A stretch of DNA of 64,000 nucleotides. Source: Bacteroidota bacterium (GTDB lineage Bacteria; Bacteroidota; Bacteroidia; Chitinophagales; Chitinophagaceae). The position numbers and the translations under genes were made by a program. The stretch is from NCBI GenBank assembly GCA_020161535.1, contig JAIUNW010000001.1, positions 1-64,000 on the forward strand, in the 5' to 3' direction. The notes beneath the pieces are model-generated. The model was given only the letters and a program-made list of their open reading frames with translations, was not told where the DNA came from and made no database searches. Shown in pieces: positions 36,444 through 45,758 of this stretch (position 1 is its first letter; every line of letters begins with the position of its first letter).

Positions 36444-38054
36444 ATGGCTCAATCTAAACAACCCACCAACACTGGTGCGCTGGCGACGCTTGTCATTGTA
36501 TTTTTCTTTTGGGGATTTATTGCCGCATCCAACAGCATTTTTATCCCTTTCTGTAAAAGCCATTTTGGGCTTAGCCAGTTCCAGAGTCAACTGATCGGAT
36601 CAGCTTTCTACGGCGCTTATTTTGTCGGATCGCTGCTCTTGTTCATTATTTCAAATGTATTCGGCTATGATATCCTGAACCGGATCGGCTTTAAAAAAGG
36701 AATTATTTACGGCTTGTGGATCTCGGTGGTTGGCGCCCTGCTGATTGTGCCATCTGCCCATGCCAATTCCTTTCCCGCCATCCTGGCTTCGTTTTTTGTG
36801 GTGGCACTCGGTTTCTCCTTGCAACAGACTGCTGCCCAACCCTTTGCCATTAGTCTCGGCGATCCGGCAACGGGTTCACACCGCCTCAGCCTGGCCGGTG
36901 GCGTAAACTCACTCGGTACCACCCTGGGGCCCATCATTGTTAGCTTATTCTTATTTGGCACCGTGGGTGGTGAACACAAAGAACCCACCGTAACCAATAT
37001 CAGTAACCTGTATTATATCGTTGCTGCATTTTTCGCATTGGTAGCCTTGTTTTTTACTTTCTCGAAACTGCCCGACGGCAAAAACAATGAGAAGTTTGAA
37101 AAGGCGAATAAAGCATCGCAATCGTTGCTGATCATGACGGGCCTTATCGGCGCCATCATAGTGGTGGGTCAATTGACCGACGTCAGCAAAGTGACCCTCC
37201 TGCTAGCCACCCTGGTGATTGTGGTGGGCATCCTGTTCTATTCCAACGGTCAGGCAAAAACGAATGCCGATGGTTGGGGTGCCATGCGCTACCAACAATT
37301 GATTCTTGGTATGCTGGGCATCTTCCTGTATGTGGGTGTGGAAGTGACGATCGATAATAATTTTGGCGCCTTATTGATGCAACCAGGCTACCTGACCGAT
37401 GCCGGCTTACAGGAAAGCCAGATTTCTAAATACATTTCTTTGTATTGGGGCAGTTTGATGATCGGCCGGTGGACGGGTGCGATTGGTGCTTTTGAGATGT
37501 CGCCCGGTACCAAAAAAATTGCCACGTTCGTGGTGCCTTTTATTGCCTTTGCCGTGATATTGGGCGTAAACCATGCGTATGGCAATGATGTAACCGATTT
37601 ATACGCGTATTCGATTGTGGTATTGATTGGCATTATGGCCTTTTTGTTTGGCCAGGAAAAACCGGTTAAAACCCTGCTGACGGTGGCCACCCTGGGCACG
37701 ATCTTTATGTTGGTAGGGGTGTTTACGAAGGGATTGGTGAGCGTTTATGCCTTTATGGCCGGTGGATTATGCTGTTCGGTCATGTGGCCCAGCATATTTG
37801 CGTTGGCGGTGGCCGGATTGGGCAAATACACCAGCCAGGGCTCGGCCTTTTTGATTATGATGATTTTGGGTGGCGCGGTGATTCCACCCTTGCAGGGGTC
37901 ATTGGGCGATATGAAAGACGTGGTTGGCATTCACAACTCTTATTTGCTGGCAGCCGCTTGTTTTGCCTGCCTCGCTTACCTGGCGTTGAAATTGAGAAGT
38001 GTATTGGTTTCGCAGGGACTGGATTTCGATAGCCAGGTTTCTGGTGGCCACTAA
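36444..38054 (+). CDS. FucP-type MFS sugar permease (glucose/galactose/fucose family)
   Basis: 536 residues with about 12 membrane helices. Family features are the start LATLVIVFFFWGFIAASNS, QSQLIGSAFYGAYFVGSLL and AQPFAISLGDPATGSHRLSL (helix 4 region, with the QPF segment of the FucP group). This is longer than E. coli FucP (about 440), with extra sequence between helices 6 and 7. It is followed after 24 bases by a ROK-family sugar kinase, so import of glucose and its phosphorylation is the simplest reading; fucose or galactose remain possible for the transporter. Confidence 0.88.
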   Translation: MAQSKQPTNTGALATLVIVFFFWGFIAASNSIFIPFCKSHFGLSQFQSQLIGSAFYGAYFVGSLLLFIISNVFGYDILNRIGFKKGIIYGLWISVVGALLIVPSAHANSFPAILASFFVVALGFSLQQTAAQPFAISLGDPATGSHRLSLAGGVNSLGTTLGPIIVSLFLFGTVGGEHKEPTVTNISNLYYIVAAFFALVALFFTFSKLPDGKNNEKFEKANKASQSLLIMTGLIGAIIVVGQLTDVSKVTLLLATLVIVVGILFYSNGQAKTNADGWGAMRYQQLILGMLGIFLYVGVEVTIDNNFGALLMQPGYLTDAGLQESQISKYISLYWGSLMIGRWTGAIGAFEMSPGTKKIATFVVPFIAFAVILGVNHAYGNDVTDLYAYSIVVLIGIMAFLFGQEKPVKTLLTVATLGTIFMLVGVFTKGLVSVYAFMAGGLCCSVMWPSIFALAVAGLGKYTSQGSAFLIMMILGGAVIPPLQGSLGDMKDVVGIHNSYLLAAACFACLAYLALKLRSVLVSQGLDFDSQVSGGH

Positions 38055-38078
38055 AAATTTAATACTAGTTTACCTATT

Positions 38079-39068
38079 ATGAGTAAAATACCTATGGAGT
38101 ACGCGGTAGGCGTTGATATTGGTGGTACCAATACGAAATGTGGCATTGTAAACCGCCGCGGTGAGGTGTTGCAATATGAACAATTGTCTACGCCGGAATA
38201 TGAAACGGCCGAATTATTTGTGGATGCACTTTGTGTACGGTTGAACCTGATGATTGAGAAGGTCGGCGGACATGAACATATCAAAGGCATCGGTATTGGT
38301 GCGCCAAATGGCAACTATTACACGGGTACGATTGAATACGCACCTAACCTACGGTGGACGGGCGTAATTCCCCTGGCCGATATGGTGTCGGCTAAAACCA
38401 ACCTGCCAACCGCCCTCACCAATGATGCGAATGCAGCCGCCGTAGGCGAAATGCAATACGGTGCCGCTCGTGGCATGCGCGATTTTATTACCATTACCTT
38501 GGGAACAGGTGTGGGCTCGGGTATTGTGGCCAATGGCCAACTAATCTATGGACACGATGGTTTTGCCGGCGAATTGGGACATACGATTATTCGTCCGGGA
38601 GGGCGACCACACTGGTCGACCGAAATAGCCGGCTCATTGGAAGCCTATGCCTCGGCCACCGGTGTAGCCCTAACAGCCCGCGAAATGCTGGCTGAAAATC
38701 CAGGTAAAGACAGTTTGCTACGTAAATACAAACCCGAAGAAATCACCAGTAAAAATGTATTTGAATGCGCTATGCTGGGCGATAGCATTTCGAAGGAAGT
38801 GTACCGCTTCACGGGTCAAATTCTCGGTGAATCACTGGCGAATTTTGTGATGTTTTCTTCGCCGGAAGCGATCATTTTGTTCGGTGGACTCATCAAAGCA
38901 GGTAAACTGATTTTTGATCCAACGATTGAGCACATGGAGAAAAACCTGCTGCCCATCTTTAAGAACAAAGTGAAGGTGATCAAGAGTGATTTACACGAAG
39001 CCGACGCAGCGATTCTCGGCGCCAGTGCGCTGGTGTGGGAAATGAAGCAGAGTCACGCAAGTCTGTAA
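38079..39068 (+). CDS. ROK-family sugar kinase, probable glucokinase, without the usual zinc-cysteine motif
   Basis: 329 residues. The phosphate loop is VDIGGTNTK (12-20), the catalytic Asp116 lies in LTNDANAAAVGE, the second loop is TLGTGVGSGIV (140-150), and the sugar-binding residues are Glu165, His168 and Glu188 (GELGHTI, SLEAY). In most ROK kinases His168 is followed by a CxCGxxGC zinc site. Here the equivalent stretch, about residues 176-186, reads RPHWSTEIAGS and has no cysteine. Sugar contacts remain, so activity is plausible. Position behind a sugar permease supports glucose phosphorylation. The stop is 13 bases from the convergent lipA end. Confidence 0.85.
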   Translation: MSKIPMEYAVGVDIGGTNTKCGIVNRRGEVLQYEQLSTPEYETAELFVDALCVRLNLMIEKVGGHEHIKGIGIGAPNGNYYTGTIEYAPNLRWTGVIPLADMVSAKTNLPTALTNDANAAAVGEMQYGAARGMRDFITITLGTGVGSGIVANGQLIYGHDGFAGELGHTIIRPGGRPHWSTEIAGSLEAYASATGVALTAREMLAENPGKDSLLRKYKPEEITSKNVFECAMLGDSISKEVYRFTGQILGESLANFVMFSSPEAIILFGGLIKAGKLIFDPTIEHMEKNLLPIFKNKVKVIKSDLHEADAAILGASALVWEMKQSHASL

Positions 39069-39080
39069 GACTGCGGTGTC

Positions 39081-40004
39081 TTATGCCTGCTCTTGCAACC
39101 ATTTGTCGCGACCCCAACCGGGTATCACGTGTTTTTCTGAATGGTAACTGGAACGCACCAGCGGACCGCTTTCTACATAGTCTAACCCGATCGTATAGCC
39201 GATTTCGCGGTATTCAGCAAACTCGTCGGGATGTACAAAACGATCTACCGGCAGGTGTTTGCGCGTAGGTTGAAGGTATTGGCCAATGGTCACTACGTCA
39301 GCGCCATTGTCTTTCAGGTCGTGCAGGGTTTGAATTACTTCTTCGCGGGTTTCACCCAAGCCGAGCATAATGCCCGATTTTACCCGCATGCCGCCTTCTT
39401 TAAGGGTGCGTAGCACTTCCATGCTACGCCAGTATTTGGCCTGGATGCGCACTCTCTTGGTGAGGCGCTCAACGGTTTCAATATTGTGCGACACTACTTC
39501 GGGTGCCGCGTCGATGATGCGTTGCACCTGGTCTTTATTGCCTTTGAAGTCAGGGATCAGGGTTTCAAGGGTGGTATCGGGACTTAATTGCTTTACCGCC
39601 CGAATGGTATTGTACCAGATGGTGGAGCCGCCGTCTTTGAGTTCATCGCGGTCAACCGAGGTCAGTACAGCATGTTTTACTTTCATCAGGAAAATCGCTT
39701 CTGCAACGCGTTGTGGTTCGTCCCAGTCAACTGCTTCCGGGCGACCAGTTGCTACTGCACAAAATCCGCAGCTACGCGTGCACACATTACCCAAAATCAT
39801 GAAGGTGGCCGTGCCCGCGCCCCAGCACTCACCCATATTGGGACAGTTGCCGCTTTCGCAAATAGTATGAAGTTTGTGCGTGTCTACCAGTCCCCTGACC
39901 TGCTTGAAGTTTTCGCCGGTGGGTAGCTTAACGCGAAGCCAGCTCGGCTTCTTGATTCTCGATTCCGTTTCGGGTACAGCCGATACTACGGGTAATTCCT
40001 GCAT
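39081..40004 (-). CDS. lipA: Lipoyl synthase
   Basis: 307 residues from the ATG at 40004. A GTG at 40022 would add six residues and overlap the preceding gene. The auxiliary cluster cysteines Cys49, Cys54 and Cys60 ([12 protein letters not shown]) and the radical-SAM cysteines Cys75, Cys79 and Cys82 (CTRSCGFC) are all present, as is the C-terminal RSSYH. The enzyme inserts two sulfurs into protein-bound octanoyl groups to form lipoyl cofactor for the 2-oxoacid dehydrogenases. It begins 15 bases after the stop of the outer-membrane gene behind it. Confidence 0.97.
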   Translation of the reverse strand: MQELPVVSAVPETESRIKKPSWLRVKLPTGENFKQVRGLVDTHKLHTICESGNCPNMGECWGAGTATFMILGNVCTRSCGFCAVATGRPEAVDWDEPQRVAEAIFLMKVKHAVLTSVDRDELKDGGSTIWYNTIRAVKQLSPDTTLETLIPDFKGNKDQVQRIIDAAPEVVSHNIETVERLTKRVRIQAKYWRSMEVLRTLKEGGMRVKSGIMLGLGETREEVIQTLHDLKDNGADVVTIGQYLQPTRKHLPVDRFVHPDEFAEYREIGYTIGLDYVESGPLVRSSYHSEKHVIPGWGRDKWLQEQA

Positions 40005-40018
40005 GCTGCAAAAATACG

Positions 40019-40825
40019 TCACTTCCGTTTACCAAACAGAATGCTCACATAGGCATTGAAAAACAGGTGTTTTTCATCATTTTGCACCATTTGCAGCACA
40101 CCCTTGGTATAGTATTCCAGGTTTACGCCCGCTTCAATGGCCGATACCACTTCGTTGAAACGGCCATAATCGAACCGCAGGGCCGCTTTGGCATGCACGC
40201 CGGGGTCGAGCTTCAGTTCGCCCCAGCCCACGGTAAATCCGCTGGCGCCGAGATAGGCATATTTAGAAAAATCGTCAACGTCTTCAAATTTTACGCGCGC
40301 GCGTTGTTGGGTGTTCACATCTTGTACATCCACATAATAGGGCTTCAGCAGACCCAGGGTTACGCCACCCGCCCACAATGCCGATACCGATACCCCGTTT
40401 TTATTGCTCTTGCCACCAATCAGGTATTGATAGCCGTAAGCGCCTTTCAACTGGAAGAAATTATTGGCCTTGCCGAAAATAAACTGGTTCACATTGCCGA
40501 AAATGTCGAAGCTACCAGCGTCTTTGTCTTCTTTGGGATGCTTCTTTTCGTTGAGCTCAAACATCAGCAAACGGGTCTTTTTGGGCGTCAGGAACCGACC
40601 CTTCTCATACGAAATGCCATACCCGTCGGTATTTAACTTGATGCCGAAAATGGAGTGTTTATCGAAGATGAGTTGCCCCTCTTCTTCCATCTTCACCATG
40701 GCATTGATGCGCTCTTTCTTTTCCGCTTTTTTCTTGTCTTTTTTGGGGTCAACCGGATTCTGTGCCCATACCATCACGGTAGTACTTACACAAAGGGCAA
40801 CCAGGAGTATTTTTTTCACGCTCAT
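40019..40825 (-). CDS. Hypothetical outer-membrane/periplasmic protein upstream of lipA
   Basis: 268 residues. A signal peptide (ends TTVMVWAQ) is followed by a lysine-rich linker ([18 protein letters not shown]). Then come alternating strands with glycine and aromatic residues, ending [12 protein letters not shown], which suggests a small outer-membrane barrel. I do not recognise a named domain. The gene is probably cotranscribed with lipA, but no functional link to lipoylation is visible. Confidence 0.7.
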   Translation of the reverse strand: MSVKKILLVALCVSTTVMVWAQNPVDPKKDKKKAEKKERINAMVKMEEEGQLIFDKHSIFGIKLNTDGYGISYEKGRFLTPKKTRLLMFELNEKKHPKEDKDAGSFDIFGNVNQFIFGKANNFFQLKGAYGYQYLIGGKSNKNGVSVSALWAGGVTLGLLKPYYVDVQDVNTQQRARVKFEDVDDFSKYAYLGASGFTVGWGELKLDPGVHAKAALRFDYGRFNEVVSAIEAGVNLEYYTKGVLQMVQNDEKHLFFNAYVSILFGKRK

Positions 40826-40868
40826 GTATTTAAAATAGCCGCCTCGTAAATTTAGGCAAATTTATATC

Positions 40869-41273
40869 ATGACAGCATCTGTAGTGTACAACGGGCAATT
40901 GCGCTGCCAGGCCACCCACAACCAAAGCGGCTCCATCATCGAAACCGATGCCCCCACCGATAACCGGGGCAAGGGTGAGCGTTTCTCACCCACTGATATG
41001 GTATGTGTTGCCCTCGGTACCTGTGTAATTACGACCATGGGCATTAAGGCGCAGGATATGGGCATCGACCTCAGCGGAACCACCCAGGATATCCAAAAAC
41101 ACATGGTCAGTGATCCCCGTCGCATCGGCAAAATCGACCTTATTGTGCGTCTGCCAAAAACGTTAAACCTAAGTGAAAAAGATAAAACCATCCTGCAAAG
41201 AGTAGGCGATAACTGCCCGGTGATGAAAAGTTTGTCGCCTGATCTGACAGTCAACCTCGTTTACGAATGGTAG
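40869..41273 (+). CDS. OsmC-family peroxiredoxin-like protein
   Basis: 134 residues, the usual OsmC length. Both redox cysteines are present: Cys52 in ALGTCVITTMG and Cys116 in GDNCPVMKSL. The FSPTDMVCVAL segment precedes the first. OsmC/Ohr proteins reduce organic hydroperoxides as intertwined dimers. The sequence fits the YhfA-like OsmC branch rather than Ohr, judged by pattern only. The convergent DUF2851 gene ends 29 bases downstream. Confidence 0.88.
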   Translation: MTASVVYNGQLRCQATHNQSGSIIETDAPTDNRGKGERFSPTDMVCVALGTCVITTMGIKAQDMGIDLSGTTQDIQKHMVSDPRRIGKIDLIVRLPKTLNLSEKDKTILQRVGDNCPVMKSLSPDLTVNLVYEW

Positions 41274-41302
41274 TAGCCGGTATGTAAACGCCTGCCCTTC
41301 GG

Positions 41303-42583
41303 CTAATGACCGATGATATATTGACCTATGCGGCAATCCAGGCATTTCTTCAACAGGCAATAATGTTTTGTTAGTTCAAGCAAGGCCTGGCCATCGGCTG
41401 CCGTACTAACGGTGAGGCCTAACCGCTGCCAGCCCTGTAATACCTGGTTGGTTTCGGCAGGCATATTCTGCAACCAGTTGATGGCTGTTTGTCGCAGGGC
41501 AGGCATCGACATTGTTTGCGCGTAGGCAAACAACATGGGCACCACGGCATTGATGAGCAAATAATGAATGGCGTCTTCGCCGAGTTTTTTCGGCTGCCAG
41601 GGCGAGGCTTCGGCGGGTTGGTAATGATAGTCCCAGAAAGCACTGGCGGTAACAGCCAGCATGGTTGCCGCTTCTTTCCAATGCCCACAAGTAATCCAAT
41701 GCCGGTGGATATCAGGGTATTGCTGAATAAGCGCAGCCAATTGCGCCAGTCGGATATCGGGAAAAGAGGCGGGCCGCATGCGAAGCCGGCTGGCCTGTCC
41801 ATGTACGGGTGGAAACGACCGCAATTGTTGTGCAGCCGCATATTCCTGCGCCAGCAATTGCAAGTACGGATCGGCCGGATCGCTGGGTAGCAGCCCAGCT
41901 TGACCCAGCAATACCGCTTCTACTTTGGTAAGCTGTTGCCGTTGGCGGATCAGCCACTTCCAGTCGAGGCTGCTGCCAAGCCGCTCGAAGAAATCGCCAT
42001 TCACCGGTCCGCCGAAATGCCTTGTCAACCAACACCAGCCGGCTTTCTCCCAATCATTGCCCGTTTCTTTCAGTAAAGAAGTAAAAGCAGCGGCATTTCG
42101 CTGTAAGCGCTCCACCACCAATTGCTCTTTCCAGGCCACCCAATAATCGGGCTTTACCATGTCTAACTGGTTACTGCAGGCGATGGTTTGGCCCGGCGAA
42201 GCGGTCATCAGCGCTTCATAACGGTTAAGCATACACGAAGAAATCCGGTCTTGTAGTTCGATGGTTGGCATACTGGCCGACAAAGTCTTGTCATCGTCTT
42301 CCCAAACCACATGCAGAATCACATTGGAGTAGAAAGGATCGCCACTGTGTTTGTGCTGGTTCCAGTGTGAACAGCGCGTATGTATTTCCACGTGCCCTGC
42401 CCAACGAATGCCGTCAATCAAAATTCGGGCGTTTAAAAAATCGGGGCCCTGGTGTTTGTTCCATTGGCCACTGTCCTGGATAACGATCTGCTCGCCCGTT
42501 TGGGTAACCAACCCGCGGGCGTCAAAATATTTCTGGTGCCAGATATATTGCAACAGTCTCTCCTGCATGGTTGCAATATGCAT
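41303..42583 (-). CDS. DUF2851 family protein
   Basis: 426 residues; the start is the ATG at 42583 or, equally plausible, at 42568. The N-terminal pattern ERLLQYIWHQKYFDARGLVT, the NKHQGPDFLNARI segment and GHVEIHTRCSHWNQHKH are typical of DUF2851, a Bacteroidota family of unknown function whose conserved acidic/His residues look enzyme-like. The C-terminal half is helical, with a CLLKKCLDCRIG cysteine cluster near the end. It is the last gene of the kdsC-ubiA-maf run. Confidence 0.88.
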   Translation of the reverse strand: MHIATMQERLLQYIWHQKYFDARGLVTQTGEQIVIQDSGQWNKHQGPDFLNARILIDGIRWAGHVEIHTRCSHWNQHKHSGDPFYSNVILHVVWEDDDKTLSASMPTIELQDRISSCMLNRYEALMTASPGQTIACSNQLDMVKPDYWVAWKEQLVVERLQRNAAAFTSLLKETGNDWEKAGWCWLTRHFGGPVNGDFFERLGSSLDWKWLIRQRQQLTKVEAVLLGQAGLLPSDPADPYLQLLAQEYAAAQQLRSFPPVHGQASRLRMRPASFPDIRLAQLAALIQQYPDIHRHWITCGHWKEAATMLAVTASAFWDYHYQPAEASPWQPKKLGEDAIHYLLINAVVPMLFAYAQTMSMPALRQTAINWLQNMPAETNQVLQGWQRLGLTVSTAADGQALLELTKHYCLLKKCLDCRIGQYIIGH

Positions 42584-42616
42584 GTCAGGCAGCCGCCAAA
42601 CAAGCGTGAAATAACC

Positions 42617-43180
42617 CTATTTAAAATGTTGCAAGGCCTGCACTACCCGGCTCACGGGCAGCCCCATCACATTGTAGAAATCCCCCGATACCGACTGAAT
42701 ACCTACTACCCCAATCCATTCCTGGATGGCATAGGCACCGGCTTTGTCGTAGGGTTTGTATTTCTGCACATACCACCTGATCTGGTCGGCGGTGAGCGCA
42801 TGAAATTGCACCCGCGTAACATCAGCAAACGCGATTTCATCGGCACCGCGTCTGATGACCACGCCGGTAATAACGCGGTGCTCGCGACCCGACAAGGAGG
42901 CAAGTATCCGAATGGCATCGGCTTCGTTTGCTGGTTTGCCAATCACCATATCGTCCAACACCACAATGGTATCGGCGGCAATGACGATATCTTCTTCATC
43001 TGCTTGCTGCTGTACGGCTATACATTTGTTTCGGGCGATAAAAACCGGCACTTCTTCCACGGGCATGTTTGCCGGAAAATTTTCTTCCGTTGGCAATACC
43101 TGCACAGTAAAATCTATTTCGGCCCATTCCAGTAATTGTTTACGGCGGGGCGACTGCGAGGCCAGTATGATTTTTTTCAT
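42617..43180 (-). CDS. maf: Maf-family nucleotide pyrophosphatase
   Basis: 187 residues. ILASQSPRRKQLL (4-16) is the Maf signature, and AADTIVVLDDMVIGKP (about 69-84) carries the catalytic Asp. The ITGVVIRRG and YDKAGAYAIQEWIG segments complete the fold. Maf proteins hydrolyse non-canonical or regular nucleoside triphosphates (dTTP/UTP in the YhdE branch), acting in pool sanitation or septum control. It lies 19 bases after the prenyltransferase gene and before DUF2851 on the same strand. Confidence 0.93.
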   Translation of the reverse strand: MKKIILASQSPRRKQLLEWAEIDFTVQVLPTEENFPANMPVEEVPVFIARNKCIAVQQQADEEDIVIAADTIVVLDDMVIGKPANEADAIRILASLSGREHRVITGVVIRRGADEIAFADVTRVQFHALTADQIRWYVQKYKPYDKAGAYAIQEWIGVVGIQSVSGDFYNVMGLPVSRVVQALQHFK

Positions 43181-43199
43181 TGGTTACGGAATTTTTGCA

Positions 43200-44150
43200 T
43201 CAGAGATACCATTTGAAGAAAAGCATGGTCAGGATGCCGGCCAGCATAATGCCCTTGATCAAACCACTGAGTTGATGGTAGTCTTCTTTGCTTTCCGCCT
43301 TTTGCAAACCAGTGAATAATTTGATCAGCGGAATGATAATAAAGGCGATGCAATAAACAGCACCCAGCCACCAGCCTTTGAGCAGGCCATATAACAATAC
43401 AATTAACAAAGCTGCGCCGAGTATAAACAGCCAAACCATGATAAAATATTTGGTGGCTGGAACGCCCCACACAATCGGCATGGTTTTGCAACCATATCGG
43501 GCGTCGCCCTCCCGGTCTTCGATGTCTTTTACCAATTCCCTGATCAATGAAATGATAAAAGCGAAACTGCTGTAGATCACCGTAAACTTAAAAATAGCTT
43601 TGATCGAATCGCGATAAGGCGCTTCGTCAAACCGGGAGATACTCAGTTCGGCAAAATAGATAACGAGTATTACCCAGGCCGTGAGCAATGAGATCAGGAT
43701 ATTCCCTACCAATAATTTTTTCTTCAAACTGGTACTGTACAGCCATAACAGCAATACACAACCAAAATTGGCGATTCCGATCACCGGGTTGCGAAATTTC
43801 CAGCTCAGGTAAAATGCTATCACGACACCCACCGTCGACAAAATGCCATGCCAGGCAATGGCCCAGCGCCGGCTGATATGCTTTTGGATAACGATCGAAT
43901 CAGGCTTGTTTACCTGGTCGATATTCAGGTCGAAATAGTCGTTAATGATATATCCCGCGGCTGCGATAAAAACCGACGATATCACCAACAGGATAAAATA
44001 AAAAGGATCCAGTTTGAGACCCGGGTCATACCAGTTCAGCTCGTTGCCGTCGGTCATGGCTGGCAACAACAGGCACAGGTAAAACAATACCTGGGTAACT
44101 ATTATAAAAAACAGGTTAGGCCATCGTATCAGGCGGAAAAATGCAATCAT
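43200..44150 (-). CDS. UbiA-family prenyltransferase (geranylgeranylglycerol-phosphate geranylgeranyltransferase-like)
   Basis: 316 residues with eight to nine membrane helices. The two Asp-rich sites are IINDYFDLNIDQVNKPDS (about 68-85) and LVKDIEDREGDARYGCKTMP (about 211-230), which bind magnesium and the prenyl diphosphate. Bacteroidota members in this neighbourhood (kdsC-ubiA-maf) are usually annotated as digeranylgeranylglyceryl-phosphate synthase-like; the lipid acceptor is not established. The gene begins eight bases after the kdsC stop. Confidence 0.85.
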   Translation of the reverse strand: MIAFFRLIRWPNLFFIIVTQVLFYLCLLLPAMTDGNELNWYDPGLKLDPFYFILLVISSVFIAAAGYIINDYFDLNIDQVNKPDSIVIQKHISRRWAIAWHGILSTVGVVIAFYLSWKFRNPVIGIANFGCVLLLWLYSTSLKKKLLVGNILISLLTAWVILVIYFAELSISRFDEAPYRDSIKAIFKFTVIYSSFAFIISLIRELVKDIEDREGDARYGCKTMPIVWGVPATKYFIMVWLFILGAALLIVLLYGLLKGWWLGAVYCIAFIIIPLIKLFTGLQKAESKEDYHQLSGLIKGIMLAGILTMLFFKWYL

Positions 44151-44157
44151 TACCAGG

Positions 44158-44679
44158 TCATTTGGAAGTCACTGAAGCGTCGTTCATCCAATCGCCTCTT
44201 AGCTTCATCACTTTTTCGATGATTTGGCGTACACATCCATGTCCGCCGGCAATCGGCGAAATATAAGCCGCCATTTGCCGCACTTCCGGCGCAGCATCGG
44301 CTGGTGCCACGGCCAGTCCGGCTACGGCCATTACTTCCAGATCAGGAATATCATCGCCCATAAACAACAGCTCGTTTAGCGCAATGCCATGCGTTTGCCG
44401 GTATTGTTCCAATACGGCGAGTTTATTATGTACGCCAAGATAAACATCGTTGATACCGAGTTTTTGCAATCGAATGCGAACAGCTTCTGACTGTCCGCCT
44501 GAAATAACCAACACCCGGTAGCCCTTTTTAACCGCGAGTTGTAAAGCATAGCCATCGCGCACATTCATTCGCCGCATTTGCTGACCATCATCCAGCAGCC
44601 AAACGCCGCTATCGGTCAACACACCGTCTACGTCAAACACAAAGCTGGTTATTTGCCGAAACTGTTGCAGAATTGTCAT
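44158..44679 (-). CDS. kdsC: KdsC-like HAD phosphatase (3-deoxy-D-manno-octulosonate 8-phosphate phosphatase)
   Basis: 173 residues from the ATG at 44679. It is a cap-less HAD phosphatase with FVFDVDGVLTDSGVW (motif I, DxD), VLVISGGQSEAVRIR (motif II), the Lys in GVHNKLAVLEQ and GDDIPDLEVM (motif IV). It releases phosphate from KDO-8-P for lipopolysaccharide core synthesis; family relatives act on N-acylneuraminate-9-P. It heads the ubiA-maf-DUF2851 run. Confidence 0.88.
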   Translation of the reverse strand: MTILQQFRQITSFVFDVDGVLTDSGVWLLDDGQQMRRMNVRDGYALQLAVKKGYRVLVISGGQSEAVRIRLQKLGINDVYLGVHNKLAVLEQYRQTHGIALNELLFMGDDIPDLEVMAVAGLAVAPADAAPEVRQMAAYISPIAGGHGCVRQIIEKVMKLRGDWMNDASVTSK

Positions 44680-44685
44680 GGCCGA

Positions 44686-44693
44686 CAAAAATA
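44686..44693 (-). promoter_or_regulatory. Probable -7 promoter box of the kdsC-ubiA-maf unit
   Basis: On the minus strand TATTTTTG (44693-44686) matches TAnnTTTG and ends six bases before the kdsC ATG. No TTTG occurs at the expected -33 distance. Confidence 0.4.
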
Positions 44694-44741
44694 GCTGATT
44701 TTGCTCCTTGTTTCTATCTTTAGAGAATCTAAAACTGCTAT

Positions 44742-45758
44742 ATGAAAAGGCTTTTGAAAATATTGGGTTGGCTGCTGGCCGTTGTTGTACTCATTATTTG
44801 TGTGGGATTTTTCTTTCCGGCCACGGTATCGATCAGTCGGTCGACCGAAATCAAGGCCGCGCCCGACCAGGTGTACGAAGTACTTACCGACCTCAGTACC
44901 TATAATGAATGGATGACCTGGAACCAGGTAGACCCTGCCATGAAAATAGAATGGGGCGCCAGCAAAAAAGGTAAGGGTGCCAGCTATAAATGGTTTAGCA
45001 CAAACCGGCAGGTGGGCAATGGCTCTTTAACCATTACTGATGTGGAGCCCAATAAAAAAGTAACCACGACTATGCTATTTGGTGAATCACCTGAACCCAC
45101 AATGGCCAGTTGGTTGCTGGTACCCGGCAATGGAAGTACCGGATTGACCTGGAACCTCAACATGAATATGGGCATGAATCCCCTGGCCCGCTGGTTCGGC
45201 AAATTGATGAAGGGTTCCATGGAAAAAGATTTTGAAAAAGGACTGGCTCAACTCAAAGAGAAAATTGAATCGGGCAAGCTGGGCGTGCTATCTCCTACTA
45301 TGACCATTGAAAAAACACGTGTGGGTGATATGCAGCTACTAACGGTGATGGATACCGCCCAAACCATGGCCGATATCGGACTGGTGTTGCAAAAGGCTTA
45401 TGGCGAAATGGGCGACCTGATGAAGGCGCAAAAACTCGAATTTGCATCTGCGCCGATGGCTACCTATTTAACGATGGGAAATCCGTATGTGATTGAAGCA
45501 TCCATTGCCGTTACGGGAAAACCTGGCAATACAATGGGTCGGGTAAAAATGCGATCGGTAACAGGCGGTGATGCAGTGGTGGTTCGTTATTATGGGCCCT
45601 ACGAAAAATCAGATACTGCCTATGCGTTGATTGCCGACTGGCTCAAGAACAACAATCGCAAGGCACGTGGAAAAGCTTTTGATCAGTATGTAGATGATCC
45701 CACTACCAAAGCATCTATGTATGAGGTACGCACAGATATTATTCAGTTGCTGGATTAA
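44742..45758 (+). CDS. Membrane-anchored SRPBCC protein with C-terminal GyrI-like domain
   Basis: 338 residues. One N-terminal membrane helix (about 5-28, ILGWLLAVVVLIICVGFFF) is followed by an SRPBCC/polyketide-cyclase-like domain (about 30-180, with APDQVYEVLTDLSTYNEWMTWN). The C-terminal part (about 185-338) resembles the effector-binding domain of AraC/GyrI proteins, with YYGPYEKSDTAYALIADWL near the end. Both halves are hydrophobic-ligand folds. The ligand is unknown. The last 20 bases overlap the convergent DUF2520 gene. Confidence 0.8.
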   Translation: MKRLLKILGWLLAVVVLIICVGFFFPATVSISRSTEIKAAPDQVYEVLTDLSTYNEWMTWNQVDPAMKIEWGASKKGKGASYKWFSTNRQVGNGSLTITDVEPNKKVTTTMLFGESPEPTMASWLLVPGNGSTGLTWNLNMNMGMNPLARWFGKLMKGSMEKDFEKGLAQLKEKIESGKLGVLSPTMTIEKTRVGDMQLLTVMDTAQTMADIGLVLQKAYGEMGDLMKAQKLEFASAPMATYLTMGNPYVIEASIAVTGKPGNTMGRVKMRSVTGGDAVVVRYYGPYEKSDTAYALIADWLKNNNRKARGKAFDQYVDDPTTKASMYEVRTDIIQLLD

